From: Nitzschia sp. pyKryTriq1
Taxonomy: Eukaryota; Bacillariophyta; Bacillariophyceae; Bacillariales; Bacillariaceae
Direction: 5' to 3'
Length of the DNA stretch: 64,000 nt
Assembly (NCBI GenBank): GCA_956465555.1
Contig: OY101124.1
Location: 1,364,001 to 1,428,000 of the forward strand
Both the position numbers and the translations under genes were made by a program. How positions within the stretch are numbered: position 1 is the first letter of the stretch; the number at the start of each line of letters is the position of its first letter. Below the pieces are notes generated by a model. It was not told the origin of the DNA. It searched no databases and saw nothing but the letters and a program-made list of their open reading frames with translations. Positions 30,754-43,798 of the stretch are shown one piece after another.

Positions 30754-32066
30754 ATGGCCGATAACAACAATAATGATGCAGTCCCCGCTAATGGTGCGGT
30801 GGAACCAAAAGAGGAGGAAGTCAATCCCACTGCGACGGAGGACGATGCAGCTGGTCCAGGGAACAAGAAGAAGCGACTCTGTCGACACCCGGTATGTTTC
30901 GTTTTCCGGCCTGTATTGTAGTTGCAGTAAATGCTTTGTTGGTTCACTTGCTTGTTTTGGTATCCTCCTCTGGAGCATACGTTTTCTACACTACATATAC
31001 GATGACTTTGTTGCCAATGCCTCATTCCTTTATTCATTCATTCGCTCGTTCTTGACTTTCATGCACTGTCCGTTCCGTATTCAGGGCTGCAACAAGGTCA
31101 TCAAGTCGCAAGGCCACTGCCAACGACACGGCGCCAAGGCCAAGCGATGCAAGGTCGATGGCTGTGACAAACAAGCCCAAGGAACGCACGAGGGCATGTG
31201 CAAGCGGCACTGGAAATCTGTCCACTGGCCCGAGGCGGCAGGAAGTGGCAACCCCAACGGTGGTACCGCCAATAGCAACAACAACAAAAACAGCAAGGAA
31301 GCCTTGCTCCCTCCAGCGCCCGAAGGAGAGTCCATCTACGACTCGGTCTTGCCGCAATCGATCTGCTACAGGCCTACCGCTGTCCTCAGCAATAAAGCCA
31401 ATCTTCCGGATTTGAAACCCGGTGAAGATCCACCGCCGCCTCCGAGTGGAATCAGTGTCATGCCGCTGGTAGCGTTCTTGCGGGAAGGAGCGAGTAGCCG
31501 AGAAGTGGGATGGCATCGAAATACCGAACGAAGGGCTCGCGGTCTCTTTCCAATGAGTAACCTTTCGGTGCAATTGGAACCATGGGAACGACAATTGGTA
31601 AGTTGGATTACTGCATGCATGTTTTGCTCATTCACTGTTTGATTGTTCACTTCATTCCTAACTAAACGTCAACTGTTACGAGTAGGCTTTGGTCGAGATT
31701 CTTCTGTTGAGTGGAGGAACACCCTACGCCAACTTTCGAGACTTGGCACATGCTTGGGGACGCGACAAGGGATTTCATCAAATCATTGTCAACAATGTCT
31801 GCGAGCGTCGGGGAGAAGTAGAACGAAAACGTCGATGCGATGCGGGCAAGCCAATGTCGGACGAACGTCGGGAAAACTTTCGTACCAAGTACAAGCGAGC
31901 TAGAACGGGTGGTGGCGACGACGAAGAGCAGCACGGGGGAGGTGGTGATGCCACTATTAATAATAATGGTGGGGCCGCCGTCGAGGGAACAAATATCACA
32001 AGCAGCACTATAGTGCCTGGAAGCATGCCTCCCCCGGCCAATGTGATTCACACTGCCGAAATATAA
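30754..32066 (+). CDS. Cys/His-rich (WRKY19-like zinc-finger) protein, three exons
   Basis: Exons are 30754-30891, 31085-31597 and 31686-32066 (introns 193 and 88 bp, GTATGT...CAG and GTAAGT...TAG, both phase 0). The product is 343 aa from ATG 30754 (ACCATGGCC). After an acidic start, KKRLCRHP joins GCNKVIKSQGHCQRHGAKAK and then RCKVDGCDKQAQG, CKRHWK. This is two repeats of C-x4-C, then C-x2-H, like the short zinc fingers annotated as WRKY19-like in diatoms and oomycetes. The middle and C-terminal parts have SVMPLVAFLREGA, GWHRNTERRARG and a conserved-looking helical unit, ALVEILLLSGGTPYANFRDL, then HAWGRDKGFHQIIVNNVCER. A nuclear, nucleic-acid-binding role is inferred. Confidence 0.8.
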
Positions 32067-32337
32067 AGATTATTTGTTCTCCTGCTTCTTCTGCGTGTCT
32101 TTTTTGTCATTCTGTATTCATCTACCAGTACTCGTAATATCTCTAGTAGTAGAGTTGTAATAATTTGGGTTCATTAGATGTAGCTCACATTATTTGAGTG
32201 TATAAGTCTTAGTCATTCTATTGTAAATGTATGTAGTTTCTGACAAACACAAGTGCTGCCATCCCTTCTTCGTTTCGTCTACTTTGACTGACAATGTGCC
32301 TGCCTGTCTGTCATTCAATGCTATCTGCTTTTCCTGT

Positions 32338-33614
32338 TTAGTCAAAGAGTTCTTGATCGGGCATGACCCACCGGCCAGCGTGGCCAGTGCCACCCGGAGG
32401 ATAGTCTCCAGCGATTTTGGAAAAGGCTAGAGGATCAAAGCGTTCGTATTGGACGCTGCCAAAGATATCCCAGTGTTTGTGGGTGCTCGCGGCTTTGGGT
32501 CCATGATGAAAGCTTCGGTAGACATACTTAATTTGCCACACTTGATCAAACTCCTTGCCTCGATAATCCATGGGACATCCCTCGTAGGGTCCGCAACCTG
32601 GAGTGAGAGAAAACGGCACACACGAATGAAATAATGAGACCTTGCATGACATACCGGTACATACAGAAAGACGGCAGATACTAGGTAAGCCTCCCAGACA
32701 CCAACCACACGATACGTACCAAGAAGTTGCGCCAATCGAGCCAAATCGCTGTGCTTCCAAGACACCAATGTGAGCTTTCCACATTGCTCGCCATTCAGGA
32801 CCGATTCTAACAAGTCCCTGGCCAGCTTCTTGTGATCCGAGGTCTTGTATTCTTGATTAATATCCAAGGCATGCTTGTCAGCAATGTGTTGCACCGTCTC
32901 CACTTCGCGATAATTCACCTTGTGACGCCTCTTTCCTCGTCCTCCCGTCTTCAAGGCATATAGCCCGCTGGGTGCTGGCCAGCGTTCCTTGCCATCTCCA
33001 AACTGACTGGCAAGGAAGGCAGCTCGTTCAAAGCCATTGTAATTACAGTGACTTCGTAGGTTTCCCTTTTCGCAGTGTCGAATCAACATGATAGTCGATT
33101 CACAGCCATCCGGAGGGGAAGAGTTGATGATCGGCGCATCCTCGCCATGTTTGGAGGATCCCACCAAATGCACAGTATGATCGACGCTATCGATCCTCGT
33201 AGTCCTGATCATGGAAGCGTCGGCAATGCCTTGCGCTCGCGCTCCTTTCAGCCCCATTTCCCACATATTCTCGAGCCACTCCGAGTCGATAGCGCCCGAA
33301 GTCAACACAAACACGGTGCAAACAGCCAGCACTACCGAAATCAGAAAACACGTGCGGATCCTAGGCTGGTGAATCCAATCCTCTCGTTGTTCCTGTTGTG
33401 GATCGAGCTGCTGCTGTGATGTAGGTCGGTAGTAATTTCGTCGGGGAGTATAACCATTGAGTCTTCGAGACTCGGCCGAGACGGTAGTCATCAATGTGCC
33501 CACTTCTCCCGTGATGTCCGAGTAGGCTAGCGAGTCATACGAGGCACGCGTTTGGTTGTCTATTTCGTCGGGATAAAACCGAGGGGTGCTGGACTGGTAA
33601 CTGTTGTGGATCAT
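32338..33614 (-). CDS. Membrane-anchored histidine phosphatase (PGAM superfamily), two exons
   Basis: Exons are 33614-32720 and 32597-32338. The 122-bp intron (GTACGT...CCAG) splits a Gly codon, giving QLLGCGPYEGCP. The product is 384 aa from ATG 33614; a longer upstream frame (to 33896) adds 94 unlike residues. Residues about 85-106 (TCFLISVVLAVCTVFVLTSG) form one membrane helix, with a basic N-terminal side giving type II topology. The phosphatase signature is STIMLIRHCEKG (about 172-183), the RHxE/RHG motif carrying the phospho-accepting His. The second His may lie in VSWKHSDL. The catalytic domain would face the lumen or outside. The substrate is unknown. Confidence 0.8.
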
Positions 33615-35991
33615 GGTACCTGTGCAGTACTCTTTTTTCAGCAATGAGGACAATATCGATTGGCAATGACGCAAAGGATACGATAAGATGTGATATGATA
33701 TTACAAGGATGATGATGCTTTTATCCCAAACGATCTTTGTGGCGGTTATTCCAACTGTAACAAACGACGCCGATGCACTTTCTCCAAAGTGATGAAACCC
33801 GTGGTGGTCGGCGTGGCGCTGTTTTGTTGATGCTGGTCGTCGTAGTTTGACACTGCTAGAGAGCGAGGCGGGTCGGTCGGGTGCGGCGTTTATCATCAGT
33901 TTGTTTTTTGCGTGAAATTCTCACATGCGACTTATTTAGTACAACACACCACATCTGATTTGCGAATTGAGAATCATTCCAACGAACAGGGCACTTTGGA
34001 CTGATGAATATTCGATTTATTTAGCTTCTGACGCGGCGAAGTAGGCATATATGGCTTCAAAATTCAAACTGTCTCTTTGTCTGATGCTACCGGTACCAGG
34101 TACAGTACAGTCAGAGAACCGTCCGTTCTGGCGGATCTCGGATCATCGGAGGGAGGAATGGAAAATCAAATCCCGCCCCAGCAGCTCGAGGAGTAGTCGT
34201 CGTCGTCGCGTCTCGTGTCAAGCTGAACGTGAAAACCGGGAAAAAACCCATTCCATTTTCCATTTGCATTATGTCATGCTGGGTGTCGAGTGAGTGGCTT
34301 TACATCATCAGCGACTATTTTCTAGCATTTTCTAGCATGCTAGTGCTGTAGATCGTCCGTAGACACTGTACTAGTGTCCGGTGCGTCCAGTTGGACATCT
34401 CGAAATGCGGCAATCGGACGTCGGCGGGCGAGGCATGAATTATTCCGACCGTCTTTGATCATTTGCAATCTCAAGCATTGGATACACTCTACGAATTATC
34501 ATCAGCCTCGTCCCCATCATCATCATCATCATCATTGTCTGCCAACAATGGCAACAACCACCACCACCACTACACTACCCGTACCTCTACTTCTACGACG
34601 ACGATTGGACCTTTCATGCCAAGGGATCGTGGATCACTGCGAAAAGTATTGCTACGACACCAAAAGAAGGAGAAGGGAGGAGGAGAAGCATCATCGTCAC
34701 CATCGCCGTCATCACCGCCCGCTTCTTCTTCTGCCACGGTGGGTTCGAGAAATTTTGGAAGACGTACTGTAGTTGGGAAAGGGACATGGAAAGCAATCTG
34801 ATTTTGATATTTCCACCGAGGACCACCACCGATGATTCTACTTCATATGATGATTCTACTTCTACTTCATCGCCATCATCGTCGTCGCTTGCCACACAAT
34901 TTCAAGATGAATGAATCATGGAAGCTCTTGTTGAGTCATTCTCCCGAACAAGCTACAACGACAAGAACATCAGCCGCAGCGGACGATCTTGCTGCTGGCT
35001 GCACGTCATACATACAGTATGGTGCCATCACCACAGCAGCAATCATCCATGAAGGCAGTGAGCTCAGAGACGGAAGAGAACTACAACGTGTGCCATTCGT
35101 TGTACCAGAAGTGCTCCTCCAACGTTACTGGTACGGCCGACTAATACTGTATCTGATGTTTTGTTTTCGTATCGCACCACCGGGCCACCACCAGCAAAAG
35201 GAGGACGATCACTCATGTTGCTACTATATGCTAGACAAGTAGTAGGTTTGCTACTCCTCACACCAGCACAAGTACAGTACGACGAAGATACTAGCTAGCT
35301 GCTAGCACTACATACTGTTCTTGTTAGCACTACATACTGTTCTTGTTGTAGTCTATTTTTTCGACCAGTAGTGAAATCATCGTACCTACTAGTATTGCAA
35401 AATGGCATGAGTAGCCTCGTTGTGCCTCCTGCTGGTCCAGCCGCTTTTTTGATGATGTTCTTGGTGGAAGTCAATGTTCAGTGGTCGCAGTTGTACAAGT
35501 ACATTCGAGCCGTTCGATTAGATGATTGATTCAATGGAGCTCGTACGACGAGAGACCTCGTGAAAAGAGGTGTTTTGTCCATCCTACTAACTTATTAGTA
35601 ATAGTTCAACGAGAAGTATCGTGCCGCCTCAACGCCTGGCCGCCCGCTCGCCATGGCGTCTTTAATCCATTGTCCTGTTTCGCTGTGTGTGGACGGATCG
35701 GCGAGGGGCGAGCGTTGCGGATGCGTCTTCGTACCAATGCAATGCGCAATGCAAGAAACACGAAACATCATTGCAAATTCTTGTGTTGAAGATTCCAAAG
35801 AGACACACGGCAAGAGCCATCGATCAAGACCATTATTCTCGTACAAATCTTTCTATTTTACTCCGCAGTAGAAAGATCGTCGTTCGTCGGTAAATTTCCA
35901 GGGAGCCAGTTTACTCGTTGTTTGTAGTCATTGATCGGACATACACCTACAGTGTTACGTATACCACGCAAACAAAGTACAGTACACAAGT
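33615..35991. other. Long low-complexity spacer, no gene supported
   Basis: About 2.4 kb lie between divergent genes. Several open frames exist, the longest 136 codons, but they consist of His, Ser, Thr or Arg runs produced by CAT, CAC and CGT repeats (for example ATCATCATCATCATC at about 34515 and CCACCACCACCAC at 34560). A 22-bp unit GCACTACATACTGTTCTTGT is doubled at 35306-35348, and GGTACCAGGTACAGTACAG lies near 34092. A spliced or non-coding gene here cannot be excluded. Confidence 0.5.
35306..35349. repeat. Two-copy 22-bp direct repeat
   Basis: GCACTACATACTGTTCTTGT plus two bases is repeated head to tail and preceded by CTAGCTAGCTGCTA palindromic sequence. No function was recognised. 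Confidence 0.85.
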
Positions 35992-38900
35992 ATGGCGTCA
36001 TTACTGGGCTTTGGAAGCAGCAGCAGCAGCAGCAAGAGCGCGGCTCCTACCGGGGAGCCTCCTTCCCTACCACCCGAGGGAGAACGAAATGAGAGTTCCC
36101 CGCATTATCATTTTATTCATTCCATGTTGCTACCAACGACTGTCAAAATTCAAAAGGAACTGCGGGGCCGAAGATTCAAGGTGCGTTAGTTAGTTTTGTT
36201 TATTTCTGGGTTTGTTGGAGCGACTTTGTGGACAACAACTCATCTCAACAAGTTTTAACTTTACACAGGAAGTACAAGCCAAACTAGGAGAAGCAGTCAT
36301 GGGCATGCACGTCTTTCAATTTGAACACTGGCCGCCCGAAGAATCCTCCTTCACCAGCACCGCCGCAAGTGCTCGGGCAGCCGCCGCCAAGATTATCAAT
36401 CCTCCTCCAAACACTAGCAATACTACCACTAATAAGGTGGCTTCACCAGTGTCCCTAGACGAACATTTGAGCAGTACGAGTACGAGTCAAAAGAGCGAAG
36501 CCTCGGATGATGCGACCGAGCTCGAATCGGTGGTGGGAGACTTTTCGGAGGCCCCCAAAGACGATGACTTGAAACCCTTTGATGATGTAAGTGTGACTAC
36601 TGCTACTACGGCAACGTTGACCGAAGACGGGGTCGTCGTCCCCGCCAATGGGCATCACCATCAACAACAGCAACAACAACAACACCGCCGCCACAACTCG
36701 AGCAATAGTAGCAATAGCAATCGATTCGTGGAGGACGATCCACGTACGCGCATGAAAATGCACAACAGCGTGATAGATGCTGTGGAAGCCTATATCATGA
36801 TCATGATGCATCCTCAAAAGACCAACAAGGCCTGTGAAGATGCATTGAGTTGTGTCAAGCAACTCGTAGTCCGAGGATATGTCAGTGGAAGAGCAGGAGG
36901 AAGGGATGATACCAGTGGTAGCGGTCCTGCCGCACAGTTGGACAGTAGTCACAAGGGGCCAGCCTCCTTGATGCATCGACTCATGGCGGGGATTCAGAAA
37001 TGTAGTGAATCGAATACGGATACGGTCCAAAGTCAGGTTATTGAGGCCTTCAAGGAAGTTTTGACGAATAATCAGTGCAGTGTCCATGAAGCCAGTATGT
37101 TACTGGCGATTCGGAGCATCTTTCATGTGTATCTTGTCACCACATCCAGTTCGGTGAAAGACTCGGCCAAGGCAGCTCTTGTTGACATGGTTTCCAGTAT
37201 TATATTGCGTATGGAAGAGATTGGTCAGAAACAACAAATTGCGAATTCGCTCTTCCACACCGACAGCTACTATTTATTGCGTTCGTTGGTCAAACTCTCC
37301 TCCAAGGAACTCCCGGGAATTGATGACAAGTCGACGACACCGACCAACTTTTTGGCACAGCAATTCTTTACGACAACCACCGTCGACCCGTTGGCCCTCA
37401 ACAACAAGGTTCTTAGCTTGGAGCTCATTTTGACGGTAATGGAATGCGCTGGCGATTCTCTGTGTTATGGAGAACGGTTTGTCCACTTGGTGCAAGCACA
37501 ACTTTGTGTGGCGTTATTGAAGAACTGCATGTCCAACAACAGTCAAGTCGCATTTATCTCCCAAAAGATATTTTTGACTCTGGTCTACAAATTCAAGACG
37601 CATTTACGAGATGAGATTCAACTGTTCATGACCAACATTTTTCTGCGAGTCCTGGATTCCGAAAACTCGTCGTTCCCGCAAAAAGCTCTAGTTTTGGAAT
37701 CGCTACGAAGTATGTGCAAGGATCCCCAAATATTGGCGCAAATCTTTTTGAACTACGATTGCGACTTTGACGCTATGAATCTCTACAAGGACATTGTCTT
37801 TCATCTTACGAAACTATGCGCCAAGTCGACAGCCACATCTACCGCTAACATGGCCAAGAAGGATGCGGAAGATCACTTGGATCTCAGCCTGTCGTCAGTA
37901 GAAGTCTTGGTCACAATCTTGCAAGCATTCCTCAAAGCTCTCGATATGAAAGTTACGGATCCAGAAACGAACGATGTGGCAGGGGAGAAAATTCGAAGCT
38001 TGTTGAAGATCGAGAGTATTGGGAGCAGTTCTCCGTCGACAATAATTGAAATGAAGATAAACGGAGAAGAACCGTCCACCCAAAAGGCGGCGGGCCCTTC
38101 GGCCCCGGAAAGTGAGCTGAATCTCGATGATCTGGAACGATTCCAACGGGAAGACCGCGCAGCTAGCCTTCCCCATGTCGAATCGAGTTCCGATGTCGCT
38201 GGACGAATTGTGGACGCTTTTGACCGGAAACGAAATCTCGAGAGCAACTTTGAACTAGGGGCGGTCAAATTTACCCTGAATCTCAAGTCTGGCCTGAATT
38301 TCTTTGTGGACAACGGATTTGTCGAGCTCGACGCCAAGGAAGTCGCTCTTTTCTTTTTGGCAAACAAGGACAAGCTCGACAAAACCCAAATGGGTGAAGT
38401 CCTCGGAAGAGAACCAGATGCAGCCTTTGTAAAGAAAGACGGCATCGATGCAGAAAAGGGAGGGCCTGGATTCTTCATTCGTGTCTTGCACCATTATGCT
38501 GAATGTCAGGATTATACAGGTCTCATGTTTGATGATGCTATTCGATTGTTTCTCAGCGGCTTTCGATTGCCTGGTGAAGCTCAGAAGATTGACCGCATCA
38601 TGGAGAAATTTGCCGAACGATTCACCCGTCAGAATTTGGACGTCTTTCCGAACGCCGATACGGCTTTCATCCTGGCATTTTCCGTCATTATGCTGAATAC
38701 TGATCTGCACAACCCGTCGATCAAGCCGGAGCGACGAATGACCGTCGATTCCTTTTTGCGAAACAACAGGGGCATCGGGGAGAACGGAAGCGATCTACCA
38801 GACGAGTTTCTTCGAGGAATCTTCAATCGCATCAAAGAACGACCGTTCTCGTTGAAAGAAGACGACGCGGCCCGAGAGAAGGCTACAGCCAGCTCTATGC

Positions 38901-41900
38901 AGGACTCCTATTTTGGTGGAGAAGGAGGAGGACTTCTTGGCTTTGGATTGGTCGGAGCACCGACGACGGAAGAAAGAAAACGAGAGAAATTCCAGAAGGA
39001 GCGCGAGGAAATGCTTTCGGCGACGGAGGAGCTAATTCGTACTCGGAAACGAAGGGCTTCTACAGGTGGCGGTCGAAGCATCTCACAGGACGTTGCCCCG
39101 GCGGATGTTGTCAAGCCGATGTTCGATGTCACGTGGGGTCCCGTCCTGGGTATCCTGTCCCAGGTTATCGAAATGTCCAACGACGAACGAAGTATCGCTG
39201 TCTGTCTCAATGGCTTCGTATATGCTATCCGGATTGCATCCCATAGCGGCATGACCTTGGTACGAGATACATTCATCAACACATTGACGAAGCTCACGCT
39301 CTTAGGATCCATCAAAGAAATGAAATACAAGAATGTCGAAGCGATTCGAACATTGATGAAAATTGCCGCTGTGGATGGGGAATATCTTGGCGAAAGTTGG
39401 GGACCAGTCTTGCAATGTATCTCGCAGCTGGCAAAAATGAGGACGGCTGCGTCTGGACTTGCGTCCGACGAGTCCTTTTTTGAAGATGCCACAACCAAAA
39501 CACCATCCAAGCCTACGCCCTCCAAATCATACTTCGGTACGCAGACTAAGCCCACGAAGGCAGAAGATACAGCCAAAGAGACCGAGGAATCGAACCAACG
39601 CGCAGTCCTCCAGGCCGTGAGCGAGCAAATTATCGATCAAGTTTTCTCTTCAACAGTCAACTTGTCAGCACACAGTCTCGGTGAGTTTATGCGACAACTC
39701 GTCGCGGTATCAACTGCCGAAATCGCCGGAGACACGAAGAAGAGTATCACCGGGGTGGCTGCTCCGACAAATGGTTCTACTCACGGAGGCGAGGATGGCC
39801 CAAGTATTTTCTCTCTTCAACGCCTAGTTGAAGTCGCGGACTATAACATGGATGTACGGCCACGCCTTGTGTGGACTCAAGTCTGGGAAATTCTCGGGGA
39901 CTTCTTTGCTAAGGTCGGCTGCAGCCGGAATTCAATGGTCAGTGTTTTCGCCATCGATTCTCTGAAACAGTTGAGTTCCAAGTTCCTGGAAAGGCCGGAG
40001 CTCGCTGAATTCCATTTCCAGCGGATATTCCTTCGCCCATTTCTTTCAATACTACAGAATCCTGATACCAGACAAGATATCCGGGAACTCATTCTGGAAT
40101 GCGTCGCCCAAATCGTCGATCGCAAGGCTCATAATCTTCAGAGTGGATGGAAGATCTTCTTCGATATCGTCATGACTTCAGCTCACGACGAAAATGACAG
40201 AATCACGTTGCGCGCCTTGAACATCCTGCAGAAAATGCTTGACGAGCATCTTGACAAGTTGACGCGACTTGCCAACGTAGATCCAGAGCTTGAAGAGACG
40301 TCGGACATGTCTGCAGTCGAAAAGCGAAATCGGAACTCGAACGCAGAGGACTTTATTGGAATGTGCAGAGCGTCGCTGTCATTTGTACACATGGAAGATG
40401 ACGAGTCGCCGACACCTCTAGGTATCTCAATGAGAGCATTGTGTCACATGGCAATATACGCTGATCTCGTGGCAGATGGCAGAATCTTGCCGCCGGTCTC
40501 TGGTGCGCAGGTGACGGACCCGAAGGCATCGGGCTATACATATGAAGGCCTTGATGGTCGGGAAGCTCTCGAGATGGCGCTCTGGAGACCGATCTTGGAA
40601 GGTCTTGCTGACGGCATCCACAGTCCTTCACGGAATAGAACAGGAGGAATTGGATGCCTTGTCCAACGAGGAAGCGTCTTGGCCATTCGATCGATACTTC
40701 TGCGGCACGGGGCTTTGTTTTCCCGAAAGCAGTTGAACGCAGTTCTTACGCAGACAGTCGGGCCAGCAATCATGAAAGCAGCCGAAACTGACACGTCTCC
40801 CGTGGTTTCTATCACTTCTGAGTCCCCTGCTATCACAAGCCTCGACTTTTTGGTAGAGCCGATGCCTCTTCCTCCGCCTCGTTACGACCGTGGTCTTTTG
40901 AAGTTTGAAGAGGTTGCACGAAGTGTTGAGTCTGCTCCCGCGCGCCCACTCGGTCCCGCCGAATTGTTGCTTGAGGCTTGCTTTACTGACATGCGCCATG
41001 GGGGCGACGGAGACTTGACACAAGCGTACAAATTTGCGAAGAAAGACATGTCGCACAATGCCGAGGGTGAACAACCGTTTCCGGATAGTTGGATTGCTAC
41101 TACTGGTCCAGTGGCCCTGGGTTGTCTGACAGACATTGCTAGTGAAATCATGCTATCCCATGGAGCCGAAGGTGCCATCTTTTTGTGGCCATGTGTCGGC
41201 ACTGTGATCCGGCGATGGTGCAATGGAGATGTTAAAATCGAAAATGGACGTCAAGTCCCTGGAGACTGGTCGCCCTGCGAAGCCTTGGTTCGAATTGCTT
41301 CTAGAGAAATTATCCGGTTCTCGTCTCGCCTATCCGAGCGTCTGCAAAACATGTCGAGAACGGACGCGGAAGTCTGGGCGAACACTTTCATTTCTTTTTA
41401 CACAGAAACCCTGGATCAGACCTTGGATATGGAGGTATACATCAAACAACAATTGTTGGATCAAAAGATTCTGGCATACAAGAATGCCAGAAGAACGCAA
41501 GGCTCGGTAGATTCCGATGGCTCATCGGTTGACCCTTTGATTGGCGTGCACGAAAAGATCGATCTGATCACTCCTTATGGAAAAGGAACGCTGGTTGACC
41601 GTAGAGTTAATGACTTTGGTGCAGATCGAAAGGTCAAAGTTGATGTAATCAAGCTCAACTACGGAGTTCTCTACAACCCGTCTACTGAGCAAGTAAAATC
41701 AAGTCCCACCAAGCAGATGAGTCCTCCACCGTCAAATGGTGGTCCAGTTGACTCGTTTGGTTGGGTCAAGTTGGTACCAGTGTTGAAGATTCGATGCGTT
41801 GCTGCCTACTTCCTTCATCAGGCCTTGTCGCCTTTGAAAGAGGAAGCATGGATCTCTTGCTTGGCTGTGGAGATGGCGACGAGCTTGCTGCAATCATTGA

Positions 41901-42514
41901 ACCGTTCTCGCAAGGTTGCTGAACTGTCAGTGAAGAACGAGGACTTGGCCCATGCCTTTCAAGAAGCCATGCTGAGCGAATGGGGCGACGACGACGAAAT
42001 GGGAGAGGAGGCCTTGGTCAATATCGCGCGATTGTCTCAAACCCAAGGAAGCGCGATGTTCTTCTTGACACAAACGTCAGGAGCCACCCAGGCTTCGATT
42101 TGGCTCTTGAGTGCTCTCTTCGAGTTCAAAGAAGAATCTCCAGATGCCAGTGCTTGGGACCGCGAGAGTTTTGCGGCCCCTCATTTGCTGGAGATCATCA
42201 AGGACGTTTTACACAAGTTTGTCGAATCCGAAGCTAGGGAAGGACAACGAGTGGACCCGAACGTATGGAGAAATACTACAGAGAGTGGCGTCAAAGTGGC
42301 ACTGTACTGTACTTCTTTTGCTTCTGTGGTTGTGGAATTGTTGAATGTCATGCTTTCTTTCGATGAGCATCACATGAAGTTGCACGGGCCTGCATTCTTT
42401 CCTATGATCTGCCGGCTGGTTCCTGTACAGAGCGACGAGATTCGGCAGTTGGTCCAGCACATACTCATTGACAAATTCTGGCCCGTTGTCATGGCAGCTA
42501 GCAGAATAGAATAG
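35992..42514 (+). CDS. Sec7-domain ARF guanine-nucleotide exchange factor (BIG/Sec7 type), two exons
   Basis: Exons are 35992-36180 and 36269-42514; the 88-bp intron starts GTGCGT, ends ACACAG and is phase 0. The product is 2,144 aa. A short disordered start with Ser, His and Gln runs is followed by DCB and HUS regions (about 120-600, helical). The Sec7 domain lies at about 715-927 (RKRNLESNFELGAVKFTLNL, NTDLHNPSIK, FSVIMLNTDLHNP). The glutamic finger is the Glu of FRLPGEAQKIDR (about residue 832), which displaces the nucleotide on ARF. Four HDS-like helical regions fill the remainder. These proteins activate ARF on the trans-Golgi and endosomes and are targets of brefeldin A. Length matches BIG1/Sec7p. 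The membership of the long type, rather than GBF1, is by architecture. Confidence 0.9.
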
Positions 42515-42650
42515 ATACCTATTTTCCGACCTCGAGCCCATAGATTGTCGCCCTATTTTAGTACGACGAGTAGTCTCCGAAGTAGCTATTGTATGATTAT
42601 TTTTTATGTTCTCAACTTGTACAGTACTCGTTCGTCTACCAGTAGCCACA

Positions 42651-43352
42651 TCAAAATCCTTCCTTGGTCGAATACACAGTGTGTGTCGACGCAGCAGCGG
42701 AATCTTTCGGAGCAGTACCACTAGAAGTGTTGTTGTACCCGATAGAGACACAGGCCGCGACACAAACAGCCATGTCATCAGAATCACCGAGCTCTGGAAC
42801 CAGTCTTCCCGTCGAAAACGACAATCCTCCCACCACCATTTCAATTGGAAGCAATCGACCGTAGGGAAAGACTTTTGCCACTTCCAGGGGATCCACTCGC
42901 ATCGGACGAGAAGGCGTTCTCGTCGCATTTTTGTTCGAATCATCTCCACCACCAGTGGCTGCAGGAGGAATTCCCAGTTTGACCTGAATTATCATTTCCT
43001 TTCTTCCACCTGGAATCGCTTCAATAACACCAGGGATGGAATTGAATTCGATGGCATTTCGTACGGCTCGAATAGAGGCCTTTGTGGCGTCGTCTGAATC
43101 ACCGTGCTGATCGACACCAAATCCGATTTGCACAAAGAAAAGATTCGAAATGAATGTCGTATCATCCTTGTCAACCAAAGAGCACCCCAGACCCAACTCT
43201 TTCCACTCTTGTGTCCAGGTGGGCCGATCTGTCGACACCAAATCCCCCCAGGCACTTGTACTACTACTACTACTACTACTAGCGGTGGAAAGTGTCCGCC
43301 GACGCGTACCCGCACACTTTGTCAAGGGTTGCACCAATCTTGATAGAATCAT
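42651..43352 (-). CDS. Lin0512-family protein, possible organelle-targeted
   Basis: This encodes 233 aa. The N-terminus (MILSRLVQPLTKCAGTRRR plus a Ser run) is basic with no acid in the first 35 residues, like a mitochondrial presequence. The core, FFVQIGFGVDQHGDSDDATK, then AIRAVRNAIEFNSIPGV, EMIIQVKLGIP, DPLEVAKVFPYGRLLPIEMV, VGGLSFSTGRLVPELGD, fits the small bacterial Lin0512 family (about 115 aa), whose function is not known. The first about 50 residues and the Gly/Asp/Asn insertion in the middle are eukaryotic additions. It is convergent with the Sec7 gene, with a spacer of 136 bp. Confidence 0.75.
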   Translation of the reverse strand: MILSRLVQPLTKCAGTRRRTLSTASSSSSSSTSAWGDLVSTDRPTWTQEWKELGLGCSLVDKDDTTFISNLFFVQIGFGVDQHGDSDDATKASIRAVRNAIEFNSIPGVIEAIPGGRKEMIIQVKLGIPPAATGGGDDSNKNATRTPSRPMRVDPLEVAKVFPYGRLLPIEMVVGGLSFSTGRLVPELGDSDDMAVCVAACVSIGYNNTSSGTAPKDSAAASTHTVYSTKEGF

Positions 43353-43798
43353 TATTTTGGTACATCTCCTCTTGTAAAATACGTTGTAGATGAGTTGTCT
43401 GTCTCACCCAATAACCCAACACTGCAGAATGAACTGTAGCGTATCTGTTAAGACCCCACCGAGCGAAAGTACCCGTACTTTTCGCGCGATTTTTCGCACA
43501 ATTTTTTTTTCAATTTCAGGGAAACGCTCAATTAATTTTGCGCATCCCCAAATTCGTTTTCCTCATTCTTTTGCGAGTTCGAATATGCTCAGCGCTTCTC
43601 ATAATCGACAGGTTACCTACGGATCGGTTGAGTCGGAGTAGGCTGAAGTTAGTAAAGTGGTGGTCTAGTTGCACGACCACCCGACGGCCACGGAAATCTG
43701 ACAGACAGCCATAGGTCTTTGGTCCTATTGGGCTCGTTCTGGAGGCCGTGCGAGACGACCCGTCGAATTGAACTCAAAGGGCTTCGAACCTTCGGTAG
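43353..43798. other. Spacer, no gene recognised
   Basis: This 446-bp stretch has TTTTTTTTC and CGCGATTTTTCGCAC near 43480-43510. A short plus-strand frame (83 codons) lacks coding features. Confidence 0.5.

Noticed and set aside
34374-35242. Several overlapping open frames of 110-136 codons
   Set aside because: They consist of His, Ser, Thr and Arg runs from simple repeats, exist in more than one frame, and show no domain, signal peptide or convincing splice sites.
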